This document shows positions 63,291 through 64,000 of a DNA stretch of 64,000 nucleotides, piece after piece. A program made the position numbers and the translations under genes. Under the pieces are notes generated by a model. That model was not told the origin of the DNA, made no database searches, and saw nothing but the letters and a program-made list of their open reading frames with translations. The number at the start of each line of letters is the position of its first letter. The first letter of the stretch is position 1. Source of the DNA: Azorinus chamasolen (lineage: Eukaryota > Mollusca > Bivalvia > Cardiida > Solecurtidae); NCBI GenBank assembly GCA_963576725.1, contig OY755240.1:14128378-14192377 (forward strand), read 5' to 3'.

Positions 63291-64000
63291 ATAATTTTAC
63301 TTCAGGTTTTGTCTTCGTCAGTGTGTATTTGACTCGTTTTCTTGCGATATTCTTCTTTTCAGGATATAAACAAAATATTTATGTTATTTTAGGCATTTTT
63401 AAAACATGTTAAGGTATATTGTAAATACTGTCCTTTTTATGTTTAATGCATATTGAAAGAATACAGTAAAACCTAACTAATCCGAAATTATACTACAAAA
63501 GAATTGTTAACTTTTAGACAGGTGGCTTTTAAACCCTTTACCTCGTAGAAGCAGTGTTGGAACCAGCTGATCAGAATCTGATCTATTTATTTATTCAACA
63601 TTATTTCGTATATTCACATCGACAGTTTCTGTCGTTGTAAAATGCTATCTTTTTAATAATGCCGTTACAAATCATCTATTCAATTAACTCCCCTAGACTT
63701 TTTGACCCAACGTCTTTGAATAATCTACCGAAAAGAAGCATTTACTAGAGAAAAGGAATAACAAATAGAATTGTATAGTTTTGAAACTACATGTATAGAG
63801 CCAATGCTCTGTTTATGAAAATTATTTTATAAAGTGACTTTTACAGAGGCGTTTAAATGGCTCAGTAGGAAGGAATTAGTTAATATTCAGTAGTATTTCG
63901 TACTACATAGAGTTGAAGTATAGGATTTAAGCACTGTGAATGTCTTGCATGATTCTATCTTGTATAGAGTATCATGAGTTGAAAGTCGAGTAATAATTGA

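Larger units (their letters stand above)
57160..64000 (-). repeat. Inverted duplication, arm B
   Basis: Reverse-orientation partner of 10,006-12,460, about 4.4 kb longer because of later insertions: MITE 57,828-58,100, satellite 58,250-60,560, MITE about 61,865-62,129, PLE-B 62,390-63,290. The match continues to the last base, so the true arm extends beyond the window. Confidence 0.75.

Noticed and set aside
1..64000. CRISPR arrays or bacterial operons
   Set aside because: Direct repeats here are satellites or element copies without regular spacers, and coding sequence is eukaryotic transposon type.

Overview
This window is animal nuclear DNA, most likely from a bivalve mollusc. It is AT-rich, contains no bacterial-style operons, and is packed with retroelements, MITEs, foldback elements, tandem satellites and degraded tRNA-like sequences. 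The clam inference rests on the dominant element: a Penelope-like retroelement (PLE) with its GIY-YIG nuclease N-terminal to the reverse transcriptase and with in-frame UGA codons. That matches the Naiad group, for which selenocysteine-encoding members are known from clams and spiders. Species cannot be told.

Layout. 1-6.4 kb: 3'-terminal PLE pieces of three subfamilies (called A, B, C here), mostly + strand. 6.4-9.96 kb: a long decayed minus-strand PLE-A. 10.0-12.5 kb: arm A of an inverted duplication carrying two exons of an unrecognised host gene. 12.5-14.1 kb: a decayed canonical PLE. 14.4-20 kb: minisatellite, a tRNA-derived SINE, MITEs and PLE-A/B fragments. 20.2-34.9 kb: a five-layer nest. 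An old PLE-A was hit by a complete PLE-A (20,483-25,058) and by a SINE tail; the SINE's AAT tail was hit by a + strand PLE-A 3' fragment; that fragment was hit by an 8.7-kb Ty3/gypsy LTR retrotransposon (25,413-34,160). 35.6-38.1 kb: a PLE-C copy. 38-49.5 kb: foldback elements, PLE-B/C fragments, Tc1/mariner-like MITEs, tRNA-like sequences and 15-bp minisatellites. 49.6-51.8 kb: a tandem array. 53-54 kb: a LINE 3' end. 55-57 kb: hairpin MITEs. 57.2-64 kb: arm B of the inverted duplication, whose intron is swollen by a 2.2-kb satellite.

Main result. The complete PLE-A has one frame from 24,256 to 21,065 (1,063 codons before the stop) broken only by four UGA codons and closed by UAG. Directly at that UAG lies a SECIS-like hairpin: AUGA, 12 nt, AAA apical run, then GA, with helix I beginning in the stop codon. 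The same fold recurs at many PLE 3' ends here, with compensatory changes between subfamilies. One UGA is also kept in the diverged subfamily C. A second conserved structured box (palindromic 8-mer plus covarying hairpin) marks all three 3'UTR types.

The LTR element looks young: its two LTRs differ at about three positions and both ORFs are intact. Gag and Pol appear linked by a -1 frameshift at TTTAAAC followed by a 9-bp stem. Apart from the duplicated exon pair, no host gene could be recognised. All alignments were made by eye.
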